A stretch of 64,000 nucleotides of DNA from an uncultured Sphingomonadaceae bacterium (lineage in GTDB: Bacteria > Pseudomonadota > Alphaproteobacteria > Sphingomonadales > Sphingomonadaceae), in contig CANMFE010000001.1 in the NCBI GenBank assembly GCA_947497085.1, positions 1 to 64,000 of the forward strand, read 5' to 3'. The notes under the pieces were generated by a model that had not been told where the DNA came from, did no database searches, and was given only the letters and a program-made list of their open reading frames with translations. The position numbers and the translations under genes are program-made. Shown piece after piece: positions 55,227 to 64,000 of this stretch. How positions within the stretch are numbered: the stretch's first letter is position 1; each line of letters begins with the position of its first letter.

Positions 55227-55240
55227 TTTAGTGCACTAAA
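55227..55240. promoter_or_regulatory. Perfect 14-bp palindrome in the eno divergent region
   Basis: TTTAGTGCACTAAA is a perfect palindrome in the 228-bp region between the Lys-rich protein gene (minus) and eno (plus), about 97 bp from the first and 119 bp from the second. It could be an operator for either gene. No regulator can be named. Confidence 0.4.
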
Positions 55241-55325
55241 ACGCATTGCGGAAACTTTATATTCCCATATTGCCAATAATGGCGCGTCCTTATAGAGCGG
55301 GCGTGGCATGAAAATGTTCCCATAA

Positions 55326-56636
<1,311 letters not shown>

Positions 56637-56781
56637 GAGGTTTGGATGGACTGCCAGACAGATACTGTCAGGTTGTTTCAGATAAATCTAACCAATAAAA
56701 GAATCACTTGGGCGTACAGTTGCATAAAAATGCAATACTAGCTCTTGCCAAGTGAAGAAAATTCTGATTCAACAGCAAATT

Positions 56782-57093
56782 ATGGCAGGTAAGCGAAAAC
56801 GTTTGGAAGCATTGAAAGGGTCGGCAGGGGCTGGCCTTGCGCTTTTGGCGTTGCTTGCGATTGGCGCTTATGCCGTGATGGGCCCGACAGGCGTTCTTGC
56901 CTGGAGCGATTACCAGCAGCGTCTGGAGCAGCGCAACATCGAGCTTGCCGCGTTGAAAGAGCAGCGGGATGCCTTGCGAAACCGTGTTGACCTGCTCAGC
57001 CCTGAAGGCGTTGATCCTGACCTTGCCGGTGAATTGTTGCGCAAGGAACTGAACGTTGTCCATCCGGATGAAATTGTCGTTCCACTGAAATAA
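56782..57093 (+). CDS. ftsB: FtsB/DivIC-type septum formation initiator
   Basis: A small bitopic membrane protein: basic N-terminus (MAGKRKRLEALKG), one membrane helix near residues 14-34 and a periplasmic coiled coil (YQQRLEQRNIELAALKEQRDALRNRVDLL). This matches FtsB/DivIC, which with FtsL and FtsQ assembles the divisome. The ATG at 56782 is chosen because the basic stretch directly precedes the helix; a GTG at 56752 adds ten residues. Its position between eno and pdhA is the usual one in alphaproteobacteria. Confidence 0.85.
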   Translation: MAGKRKRLEALKGSAGAGLALLALLAIGAYAVMGPTGVLAWSDYQQRLEQRNIELAALKEQRDALRNRVDLLSPEGVDPDLAGELLRKELNVVHPDEIVVPLK

Positions 57094-57209
57094 CATGTAT
57101 GTGTGAAATGAGGATGTTCAGCTTGCATAATATTGCGAATTGACGTTGCGGTATCTTGTGCTTTGCTGCATAAGTGACTTTCATCAAGATGGCATGAAAG
57201 GGACGCCCA

Positions 57210-58313
57210 TTGGCCAAAGCACCAGCCCCCAAATCCAGCTCTAAAAAATCTGCATCAACACGTAAGAAGACAAGCGCGCCTGGCAAAAAAGCTGTGGTGA
57301 CATCCTCTTCGCGTGTGCCCAAACTACCAGCTTATAAACGGTACAAGGCGAACAAGGCAGAGCTTCTGGAGCTTTATGAGCAGATGCTGCTTATCCGAAG
57401 GTTTGAGGAAAAGGCGGGGCAGCTGTACGGATTGGGTCTGATCGGCGGTTTTTGTCACCTTTATATCGGGCAGGAGGCTGTTGCGGTCGGTTTGCAATCT
57501 GCGCTGGATGAAGACAAGGACAGCGTGATTACCGGTTACCGTGATCATGGACATATGCTTGCCTATGGCATTGATCCAAAAGTAATTATGGCCGAACTTA
57601 CAGGACGTGCTGCCGGTATTTCCAAGGGCAAGGGCGGTTCCATGCACATGTTTTCCGTCGAACATAAATTTTATGGTGGGCACGGCATCGTTGGCGCGCA
57701 GGTATCATTGGGTACGGGTCTTGGCTTTGCGCATAAATACCGGGAAGATGGCGGCGTCTGCATGGCGTATTTCGGCGATGGCGCAGCCAATCAGGGACAG
57801 GTTTACGAAAGCTTCAACATGGCGGAGCTGTGGAAACTCCCGATGGTTTTTGTCATTGAGAATAACCAATATGCGATGGGGACCAGCGTGAACCGCTCTT
57901 CCGCTGAAGATCAGTTATATCGGCGCGGTGAAAGTTTCCGTATTCCGGGCATTCAGGTAAACGGAATGGACCTGCTGGAAGTGCGCGGTGCTGCTGAAAT
58001 GGCGTTGAAATGGGTGCGCGCAGGTAAAGGGCCAATCCTTATGGAGCTCAAAACATATCGCTACCGCGGCCACTCCATGTCGGATCCTGCAAAATATCGC
58101 AGCCGGGAAGAAGTGCAGTCCATGCGCGAAAAATCTGATGCCATTGAGCAGGCCAAGAATGAGCTAATCAAAATGGGTATAAGTGAGGACGAGTTGAAAG
58201 AAGCGGATAAGAAAATTCGCAAGATCGTTGCCGAAGCTGCTGATTTTGCAGAAAATTCACCGGAACCTGATGCGTCAGAGCTGTATACTGACGTGCTGGT
58301 GGAGACGTACTGA
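57210..58313 (+). CDS. pdhA: Pyruvate dehydrogenase E1 component subunit alpha
   Basis: The thiamine-diphosphate half of the E1 heterotetramer that decarboxylates pyruvate. The ThDP motif runs [17 protein letters not shown] to [11 protein letters not shown] (about residues 190-225), and the [19 protein letters not shown] region near 62 is typical. The first 35 residues are a Lys/Ser/Ala-rich extension. The start is TTG at 57210 with AAAGGGA upstream. The stop overlaps the pdhB ATG (TGATG), so both subunits are made together. Confidence 0.95.
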   Translation: MAKAPAPKSSSKKSASTRKKTSAPGKKAVVTSSSRVPKLPAYKRYKANKAELLELYEQMLLIRRFEEKAGQLYGLGLIGGFCHLYIGQEAVAVGLQSALDEDKDSVITGYRDHGHMLAYGIDPKVIMAELTGRAAGISKGKGGSMHMFSVEHKFYGGHGIVGAQVSLGTGLGFAHKYREDGGVCMAYFGDGAANQGQVYESFNMAELWKLPMVFVIENNQYAMGTSVNRSSAEDQLYRRGESFRIPGIQVNGMDLLEVRGAAEMALKWVRAGKGPILMELKTYRYRGHSMSDPAKYRSREEVQSMREKSDAIEQAKNELIKMGISEDELKEADKKIRKIVAEAADFAENSPEPDASELYTDVLVETY

Positions 58314-59683
58314 TGCCGATTGAACTGAAAATGCCCGCCCTTTCACCCACCATGGAAGAGGGTACATTGGCCAAATGGCTGGTCAAGGAAGGCGATACTG
58401 TGTCGTCGGGTGATATCCTTGCTGAAATCGAAACCGACAAGGCGACGATGGAATTTGAAGCTGTGGATGAGGGAGAAATCACCCAAATTCTGGTTCCCGA
58501 AGGTACTGACGAAGTCAAAGTGGGCACGGTTATTGCGATGCTGGCCGGCGAAGATGAAGAGGTCGGAGATACGGACAGCACAGCTGTGCCTGCTCCAGCG
58601 CCGTCTGAAGCGGAAACAGCGCCAACCGAACCTGTGACAGTCGCATCGCCGCCGCCGCCTGTTTCACGTGCGAATGATCCCGCAGTCCCGGAAGGCACCG
58701 AAATGGTGAGCATTACTGTGCGTGAGGCTCTGCGTGATGGCATGGCCGAAGAAATGCGCCGTGATGACCGTGTTTTCGTGATGGGTGAGGAAGTTGCCGA
58801 ATATCAGGGAGCCTACAAGGTTACGCAGGGGTTGCTTGATGAATTTGGTCCCAAGCGCGTTATTGACACGCCGATTACGGAATATGGTTTTGCCGGTGTA
58901 GGTGCTGGCGCCGCGATGGGCGGTCTCAGGCCCATAATCGAGTTCATGACATTCAACTTTGCCATGCAGGCGATCGATCACATTATCAATAGCGCGGCAA
59001 AAACCAACTATATGTCCGGCGGACAGATGCGCTGCCCGATCGTGTTTCGCGGTCCCAACGGTGCGGCGTCCCGAGTGGCTGCACAGCACAGCCAGAATTA
59101 CGGGCCATGGTATGCATCTGTGCCAGGCCTGATTGTCATTGCGCCTTATGATGCAGCGGATGCCAAGGGACTTATGAAAGCAGCCATCCGTACCGAAGAT
59201 CCTGTAGTGTTTCTGGAAAACGAGCTGCTTTATGGCCGCAGCTTTGATATTCCTGATCTGGATGACCATGTCCTGCCGATTGGCAAAGCCCGCATCATGC
59301 GTGAGGGCAGTGATGTGACAATAGTCAGTTACTCGATAGGCGTGGGACTCGCACTGGAGGCTGCCGATGCATTGGCGGGAGAGGGGATTGATGCTGAAAT
59401 CATTGACCTGCGCACTTTGCGCCCGTTGGATACTGAGACTGTGCTTGCAAGCCTGAAAAAGACGAACCGTATGGTTGTGGCGGAAGAAGGCTGGCCAACC
59501 TGTTCAATTGCATCGGAAATCATAGCGATAGCGATGGAGCAGGGCTTTGATGATCTGGACGCGCCTGTGCTGCGTGTGACAGATGAGGATGTGCCTCTGC
59601 CGTACGCGGCCAATCTTGAAAAAGATGCGTTGCTCAGCACACCGCAGATTATCGAAGCGGCAAAGAAAGTCTGCTATAAATAA
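58313..59683 (+). CDS. pdhB: Pyruvate dehydrogenase E1 component subunit beta with lipoyl domain
   Basis: An N-terminal lipoyl domain (residues 1-80) carries the lipoylation Lys43 in [11 protein letters not shown]. An Ala/Pro/Thr-rich linker follows to about 135, then the E1 beta transketolase fold ([19 protein letters not shown] and [23 protein letters not shown]) and the C-terminal transketolase domain. Lipoyl-bearing E1 beta is a known alphaproteobacterial trait. At 456 residues it is typical. pdhC, often next, is absent here: convergent tad genes follow three bases later. Confidence 0.95.
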   Translation: MPIELKMPALSPTMEEGTLAKWLVKEGDTVSSGDILAEIETDKATMEFEAVDEGEITQILVPEGTDEVKVGTVIAMLAGEDEEVGDTDSTAVPAPAPSEAETAPTEPVTVASPPPPVSRANDPAVPEGTEMVSITVREALRDGMAEEMRRDDRVFVMGEEVAEYQGAYKVTQGLLDEFGPKRVIDTPITEYGFAGVGAGAAMGGLRPIIEFMTFNFAMQAIDHIINSAAKTNYMSGGQMRCPIVFRGPNGAASRVAAQHSQNYGPWYASVPGLIVIAPYDAADAKGLMKAAIRTEDPVVFLENELLYGRSFDIPDLDDHVLPIGKARIMREGSDVTIVSYSIGVGLALEAADALAGEGIDAEIIDLRTLRPLDTETVLASLKKTNRMVVAEEGWPTCSIASEIIAIAMEQGFDDLDAPVLRVTDEDVPLPYAANLEKDALLSTPQIIEAAKKVCYK

Positions 59684-59686
59684 GAG

Positions 59687-60382
59687 CTATGTCGCGCTGA
59701 AAACGTTGCAGTCAGCCTTTGGGGTACCATCGGCGACAAGGCCGGCGTCAAGATCGCGGGAATCGCGTACGTTGAAGGCGGCTTCTTCATATATCGTGAA
59801 ACTCTCAAGGAACATGTCGCCAAAAATGGGTTGGTGTGTATAGGTTACTTCAACGAACATAACGGCATCGCGGGAAGTCGCCTGTATTTCATTACCGGCA
59901 TTTCCCATGCCGATAAAGGAAGGATCTGTGGTTCCGTTCTTGCCTTCAGCCCCGTATTTGGAAGCTACATTTTTTGCACCCTTGCACCTCTGCCAGGCAA
60001 TTTGCTGGTTGCCATCGGCATCCTGCTCCAGACTGGAAATGATAATGCGTCCATTTTCCAAAAGCCCTAATGAGCCGGCCTGAATCTCCGCACCGGCAAC
60101 AAGCTGCGCAATATCAGCTTCGAAAATCGTCTTGCTGACATCATCATTGAGTGTTGCCCCCATACGTGAAGCATTGTCAGCAACTGAAACAGTTGTCTGC
60201 GCGAGTGCGGTTTTTTGCAGGGTCAGATAGGCGACTTCGGAGCCATACATGCCCAGCCCAAGAAATATTGGCAGTGAATAAGCAAACTCGATCAGGGCGA
60301 GTCCAGATTTGTCTCGCCACAATGATTTGAGTTCAATGAATATCTGGTTGGGCATGGTTGGGATTGCCTTGTTTTGTGTCAT
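59687..60382 (-). CDS. TadE-like pilus-associated protein
   Basis: About 231 residues. A short basic leader and the hydrophobic segment LALIEFAYSLPIFLGLGMYGSEV (about residues 29-51) are the TadE signature, with the Glu needed for prepilin-peptidase processing in related proteins. The rest is a periplasmic pseudopilin-like body with one Cys pair region. The ATG at 60382 overlaps the stop of the preceding TadE gene (ATGA); an ATG two codons earlier is possible. It is third in a TadG-TadE-TadE operon and convergent with pdhB. Confidence 0.8.
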   Translation of the reverse strand: MTQNKAIPTMPNQIFIELKSLWRDKSGLALIEFAYSLPIFLGLGMYGSEVAYLTLQKTALAQTTVSVADNASRMGATLNDDVSKTIFEADIAQLVAGAEIQAGSLGLLENGRIIISSLEQDADGNQQIAWQRCKGAKNVASKYGAEGKNGTTDPSFIGMGNAGNEIQATSRDAVMFVEVTYTHQPIFGDMFLESFTIYEEAAFNVRDSRDLDAGLVADGTPKADCNVFSAT

Positions 60383-60990
60383 GAGCATACCCGTGTCACG
60401 GATGCGGAGCCTTCTTCACCATATGGCTGATTGCGTAAAACTGTTTCCGCGACAACGGTTTTCTTACCGTCAAGACCGACCATGCTATAAAGTGGAAAGA
60501 GGCTCTGATATTCTGCGGTTACAGTGTAAAGGACAATGTCATTGGGACCGCCAATGCCTTCCTTGCCGACGTCGCTATCCCACTGACCATTGCCGTTCTC
60601 ATCGGAAAAACATTCGCCCGGATCATACACGCCATTTTTGACGCCATTGATATCTTCCTCATCCTCAAACGCTTCAGGACGGTCGATATCGGTAAATTCG
60701 AAGTAACTCTTGCGCTCAAAAGTTACTGTAGCATCTGGCGTGATAGTCTCGACACGGTTTTCCACCAGCATGTCAATGGATGTCAGGGTTGAGGTCGCGC
60801 TTTCCAGTGTAGAAAGCCGGGCAGATTCGAGCACTGCACCTTTCAGCACGCTTTGCATATAGACACTATGCCCCAAGTCAAACGAGCCTATGAGCAAGAT
60901 CAGAAACGTGGGCGCAACAATTCCGAATTCGACTACCGTCGCACCCCTTTTGTCTCTGTGCAGCGCTTTCTTTTTACATAGACTAATCAT
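60379..60990 (-). CDS. TadE family protein
   Basis: A 203-residue protein with a basic start and the TadE segment GATVVEFGIVAPTFLILLIGSFDLGHSVYMQ (about residues 16-46). The periplasmic part contains NGVYDPGECFSDENGNGQWDSD near 125, which looks like a calcium-binding Asp/Asn/Gly loop. TadE-type proteins are minor pilins or assembly factors of Flp pili. Overlapping starts and stops on both sides (ATGA) couple it to the VWA gene upstream and the second TadE gene downstream. Confidence 0.85.
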   Translation of the reverse strand: MISLCKKKALHRDKRGATVVEFGIVAPTFLILLIGSFDLGHSVYMQSVLKGAVLESARLSTLESATSTLTSIDMLVENRVETITPDATVTFERKSYFEFTDIDRPEAFEDEEDINGVKNGVYDPGECFSDENGNGQWDSDVGKEGIGGPNDIVLYTVTAEYQSLFPLYSMVGLDGKKTVVAETVLRNQPYGEEGSASVTRVCS

Positions 60991-62798
60991 CTTGCAAGCC
61001 TCAATGCCGCGACATTTTCGGCAATATCATTAAAGTTCTGGTTGAGTTCTGCTGCGTTGGATGATGCAAATGCGCTATCTGCACTGGCGCATGTGTCCAG
61101 AGTATCTGGGATACCATTGCCATTTGCATCACCAGTGGCGCCGACACCAAAAGCAATTACCCAAAGCCTTATGCCCTTTGCTTTTACGGCTTCGCATATG
61201 GCAAGAAAACGTGACTCTGATCGAGCTTCCTGAGCAGTTTCAATGCCTGCGGAACTGGTTGACGTCGACATGTCTGTTATGCGCCCATCATGGCGTTCAA
61301 TACCGTATATGCCATACAGGCTATTACCATTATCATTCAGTCCATCCGTCATAAATATAAAATGACGTGACACATATCCATTATTTGGCGGTGTAGCGCG
61401 AACGTTGCCGGAAAAGATACCATCAGGTGAACTCAACCGGGCTCCCCAGAGCAAGCCCACATCATGATATGTACCGCCACCTGTAGAAAGACTATCGGCA
61501 TAATTGTCGAACTCAGTTTCGGTCATGACAGTAAATTTCTGTGCCGCCGCAGGGCAGTTGTCCTGCGGAAAAGACGCCGAAGTTGTATTGGTAGTGTTGA
61601 GATTGCGATAAAATGTGATGTCTGGCCAATAGGGCTTCCATTTGCTTGCATCGGTCCCGTCAGGAAGGCCATCAATGTTAAGGTCCCAGGGGGTTGCTCC
61701 TGTATCCGATGTGATGCGGCCATTGAGAGCATTATATGACCATGTGGCGCCTGGGGAAGTTTCGCGTTCCTCGATACATCCCCCCCATGTATACGTATTT
61801 GACGTACGGTTTGTGGGATCTGCAACACTCGCAAATGTCTTGTATACGGAAGTGTCAATTGATCGCTGAAAGAACCTTGTCTGTGCTGTATCATATGCAG
61901 CGTGAACATCGTCCCAGACGCAGTAACCGGAACTCGCCTCATAACGCCCGTAAATCCGAGTGTCATGCCAAACACCTGGGTACGCGCTGCAATTACTTGT
62001 ATAGACATAGTAATTGCTTCGATAGTGCTCGACGGTCCTTTCAGGGACGTTGACTGTGCTACGCAGGGCTGATTGGTAATTATGTGTATCGGCTATCCAG
62101 CTTTGGTCAAGCAAGCGTCCGACATTGACTGTCTGGACATAGGGTACAAATGCATAGCGGATGCGGGCATTACTGTTTTGCGCGGCTGTATTGACAGTAT
62201 CATAGAAATTTTTCATGGCATTTTTCAGTGATGTGATCCGCTGATCCGCGGAAGGCACTCCTGACCTCTGGCTTCCGTCAGAATTCCACGCCATTGATCC
62301 AGTCACATCAAGCACCATGGTGATATCACTGTTTGAAACTTCGTAAATTGCGCCGCAAGTCACACTGAGCTGTAATTCATCGATCCCAAACATGTGCATG
62401 ATAGCGGTTGGTAGTGTAACGCTTGCGCGCGCTTTATATTCGGTATCGCTAAATGTACCGTCATCCTCTGCAATGCGCGTAATCTGGCTATTTGTCGTGC
62501 TCATGTAATCAGACGGAAAGTTGGCGCGAAAGAAGTTGCCGGCCACGGTATCTGCCTGGCTTGCACGGTCGGGATCATCCAGGGTTTTACGCCCTGCCAG
62601 CGCACCGGCATCGCAGGCCTGCTGCAGTTTTGTCTTGGTCATATAACCACGGCTCGTGTCTACACCGCCGCCAATCATCGCAGCGAGAGGAAGCAGGCCT
62701 GCCGCCACCATGGGCAACACATTACCGCGCCTGTCGTGCAGCAATGCTGTCAGCGCGCCGCTGTAGCGGATTCCATCTTCCGTTTTTGAATGTGTCAT
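60987..62798 (-). CDS. TadG-like protein with von Willebrand A domain
   Basis: A 603-residue protein. Near the N-terminus, HDRRGNVLPMVAAGLLPLAAMIGGGVDTSRGY is the Flp-pilus TadG/TadE-type segment, so it is anchored in the inner membrane with a large external part. A VWA domain starts near 158 with MIDAS sequence DVTGSM (Asp164) and includes a late MTDGLNDNG and RLWVIAFGVGA. The segment GDANGNGIPDTLD near 570 resembles a calcium-binding loop. Several Cys pairs suggest disulfides. It starts the three-gene operon. Confidence 0.85.
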   Translation of the reverse strand: MTHSKTEDGIRYSGALTALLHDRRGNVLPMVAAGLLPLAAMIGGGVDTSRGYMTKTKLQQACDAGALAGRKTLDDPDRASQADTVAGNFFRANFPSDYMSTTNSQITRIAEDDGTFSDTEYKARASVTLPTAIMHMFGIDELQLSVTCGAIYEVSNSDITMVLDVTGSMAWNSDGSQRSGVPSADQRITSLKNAMKNFYDTVNTAAQNSNARIRYAFVPYVQTVNVGRLLDQSWIADTHNYQSALRSTVNVPERTVEHYRSNYYVYTSNCSAYPGVWHDTRIYGRYEASSGYCVWDDVHAAYDTAQTRFFQRSIDTSVYKTFASVADPTNRTSNTYTWGGCIEERETSPGATWSYNALNGRITSDTGATPWDLNIDGLPDGTDASKWKPYWPDITFYRNLNTTNTTSASFPQDNCPAAAQKFTVMTETEFDNYADSLSTGGGTYHDVGLLWGARLSSPDGIFSGNVRATPPNNGYVSRHFIFMTDGLNDNGNSLYGIYGIERHDGRITDMSTSTSSAGIETAQEARSESRFLAICEAVKAKGIRLWVIAFGVGATGDANGNGIPDTLDTCASADSAFASSNAAELNQNFNDIAENVAALRLAR

Positions 62799-62939
62799 CG
62801 CGTGGCGGGTCCCTGTTAAATTGCAGTTTTCACATGCATAGGCGCGGTTCTAGGGAAAATTGGTAAACGGATTTCGAAACTTGATGGTTAATGCTAACTT
62901 TACCTTGATAGCGTCCGGAATTTCGCCGATGGCTGTGGC

Positions 62940-63617
62940 ATGAATGTGCCTGAAACAGAGTTAACGCCTCTGCAAAGACTGGTGTTTGCATATGCACCGG
63001 CAAAGCACCGGGCCGTTTACAGCGCCATTTTCGCGTTTGATAATCGGTGCGCCGCAATTCTGCGCGGTACGAACGAGGTGATGCTGGGGCAGATGCGTCT
63101 GGCATGGTGGCGTGACGTCATCGGCAAACCAGTGGCAGACAGACCGCAAGGTGACCCTGTGCTAGGGGCTTTGTCTGCTATGGAAGAGCAGGGATTTGAT
63201 CTGGATATACTCGTTCCAATCATAGATGCCTGGGAACTGTTGCTTGTAAACGAAGAACTTACGCACGAGCAGATTGATGGTTATACTACGCAGCGCGGCG
63301 GAACAATATTCAGTGTCATTGGCAGGCACGTTGCCAGCAGCAGGCATTTTGACGCCATAGGCTATGCAGGAAATATCTGGGCATTATGGGATTTGGCGCG
63401 GCATTCGATCGACGATGATATACGGATGGCTTTGGTTGACCGCCTGAAAAGCGAACAGCAGACTGTAGCAGAACTGAAATTCCCGCGCGGATTACGGCCT
63501 TTGTCAATATTGTTGAAATTGGCCGGTCAGGACCTAAAACGGGGCGATGTAGATATGCCCATCATGCGGCCAGCAACGGCCGTACAAATAATCTGGCATG
63601 GCGTCACTGGACTGTGA
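62940..63617 (+). CDS. Divergent squalene/phytoene-synthase-fold protein, NDUFAF6-like
   Basis: A 225-residue protein with the family's helices YAPAKHRAVYSAIFAFDNRCAAIL and QMRLAWWRDVI. The catalytic Asp-rich motifs of true synthases are not conserved: only FDN remains at the first site, and the second reads LWDLARHSIDDD. The C-terminus also stops early compared with full synthases. In this it resembles NDUFAF6-type complex I assembly factors. An enzyme role is doubtful. It diverges from the TadG gene across about 140 bp. Confidence 0.75.
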   Translation: MNVPETELTPLQRLVFAYAPAKHRAVYSAIFAFDNRCAAILRGTNEVMLGQMRLAWWRDVIGKPVADRPQGDPVLGALSAMEEQGFDLDILVPIIDAWELLLVNEELTHEQIDGYTTQRGGTIFSVIGRHVASSRHFDAIGYAGNIWALWDLARHSIDDDIRMALVDRLKSEQQTVAELKFPRGLRPLSILLKLAGQDLKRGDVDMPIMRPATAVQIIWHGVTGL

Positions 63618-63647
63618 TATAACCATATTCCTGAAGGGGTAAGGGCT

Positions 63648-64000
63648 ATGACACGGATATTGGCGGGCGGTCTTGGGGCGATAATGCTTATCACGGCGGG
63701 CTGGTTTTTCTGGATCGGTCAGGCAGATACACAGGTTGAGATTCCCGCGCCCCCGCCTGAACCGGCTGAATTGCCGAAAGAACCCGAACTGCCTGAAGCG
63801 GATATTGCTGGGCTTGTGGGACCCAAACCACCAGAAGCCACTGAGCTGACCCGCGAACAGCGCCGTTTTGCACGGTACGACCGTAATTTTGACAAGCGTA
63901 TCACCCGCACGGAAATGTTGAGCAGCCGGACGAAAGACTTCAAAAAGCTGGATGTGGATGGCAATAACCTGCTGACATTCGAAGAATGGGCTATATCAAC
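63648..64000 (+). CDS. Membrane-anchored EF-hand protein (3' truncated by window end)
   Basis: The ATG at 63648 is preceded by AGGGGTAAGG. An N-terminal hydrophobic segment (LAGGLGAIMLITAGWFFWIG) anchors or exports the protein. A Pro/Glu-rich linker (about residues 30-60) follows. Two EF-hand-type loops, DRNFDKRITRTE near 82 and DVDGNNLLTFEE near 102, have calcium-coordinating spacing. At least 117 residues are visible. It probably acts as a periplasmic calcium-binding protein of unknown partner. Confidence 0.75.
   Translation, partial: MTRILAGGLGAIMLITAGWFFWIGQADTQVEIPAPPPEPAELPKEPELPEADIAGLVGPKPPEATELTREQRRFARYDRNFDKRITRTEMLSSRTKDFKKLDVDGNNLLTFEEWAIS

Noticed and set aside
56655..56685. 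Terminator after eno from CCAGACAG and CTGTCAGG
   Set aside because: It has one mismatch in an eight-base stem and no following T-run, and read-through into ftsB is plausible.

Overview
The window looks like chromosomal DNA of a sphingomonad-type alphaproteobacterium. This rests on gene content and order: trpF-trpB-trpA-accD-folC, a separate F0 operon (atpI-atpB-atpE-atpF'-atpF), eno-ftsB-pdhA-pdhB with a lipoyl-bearing E1 beta, a primase-sigma70 pair, metZ, DUF4170, and a DOMON-like/DUF1343 pair. Base composition is moderately GC-rich. I saw no tRNA, rRNA, CRISPR array, insertion sequence transposase or prophage. No stretch longer than 300 bases lacks a gene. Identities come from reading motifs and remembered family sequences, not from searches.

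Layout. 1-3.4 kb: the tail of a gene ending in (MPEPE)n repeats, an Asp/Asn beta-hydroxylase-like protein, cysK and an MFS exporter. 3.5-9.6 kb: a DUF885 lipoprotein peptidase, a UvrD/PcrA helicase, rsmD, an RluB-type pseudouridine synthase and a stand-alone receiver protein. 9.7-19.5 kb: an AmpG-like permease, then a long minus-strand block read as radC, purB, lapA, pyrF, trpF, trpB, trpA, accD, folC. 19.6-26.3 kb: a ydbH-ynbE-ydbL envelope module closed by a strong terminator, then the F0 ATP synthase operon. 26.3-33.1 kb: uvrC, recO, leuB, metZ, apaG, a LysR regulator and a GNAT enzyme. 33.1-41.6 kb: a PilZ protein whose leader can fold over its own ribosome binding site, tyrS, DOMON-like, a NamZ-type DUF1343, and a VWA/MoxR pair split by an oppositely oriented soluble chemoreceptor. 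41.1-46.7 kb: GNAT, rpoD, dnaG, a lipoprotein and a YqeY protein.

46.9-53.2 kb is the most unusual region. carA and carB are separated by an AT-rich orphan gene, a 49-bp diverged copy of the carB start, and a cassette of REP-like palindromes around a DUF559 (Vsr-like) nuclease gene. greA and a perfect terminator follow. 53.2-55.1 kb: DUF4170 and four small YqjD/YqjE-like membrane-tethered proteins. 55.4-59.7 kb: eno, an FtsB-like protein, pdhA and pdhB. 59.7-62.8 kb: a TadG-TadE-TadE pilus-associated operon. 62.9-64 kb: a divergent squalene/phytoene-synthase-fold protein and the start of an EF-hand protein cut by the window end.

Most genes are housekeeping: pyrimidine (carA, carB, pyrF), purine, tryptophan, cysteine/methionine, leucine and folate synthesis; DNA repair (uvrD, uvrC, recO, radC); the transcription/replication core; and energy metabolism. 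AmpG and the NamZ-like DUF1343 both fit peptidoglycan turnover. The novelty lies in the carA-carB insertion, the RBS-masking hairpin of the PilZ gene, several near-perfect operator-like palindromes, and a few orphan or compositionally foreign genes.
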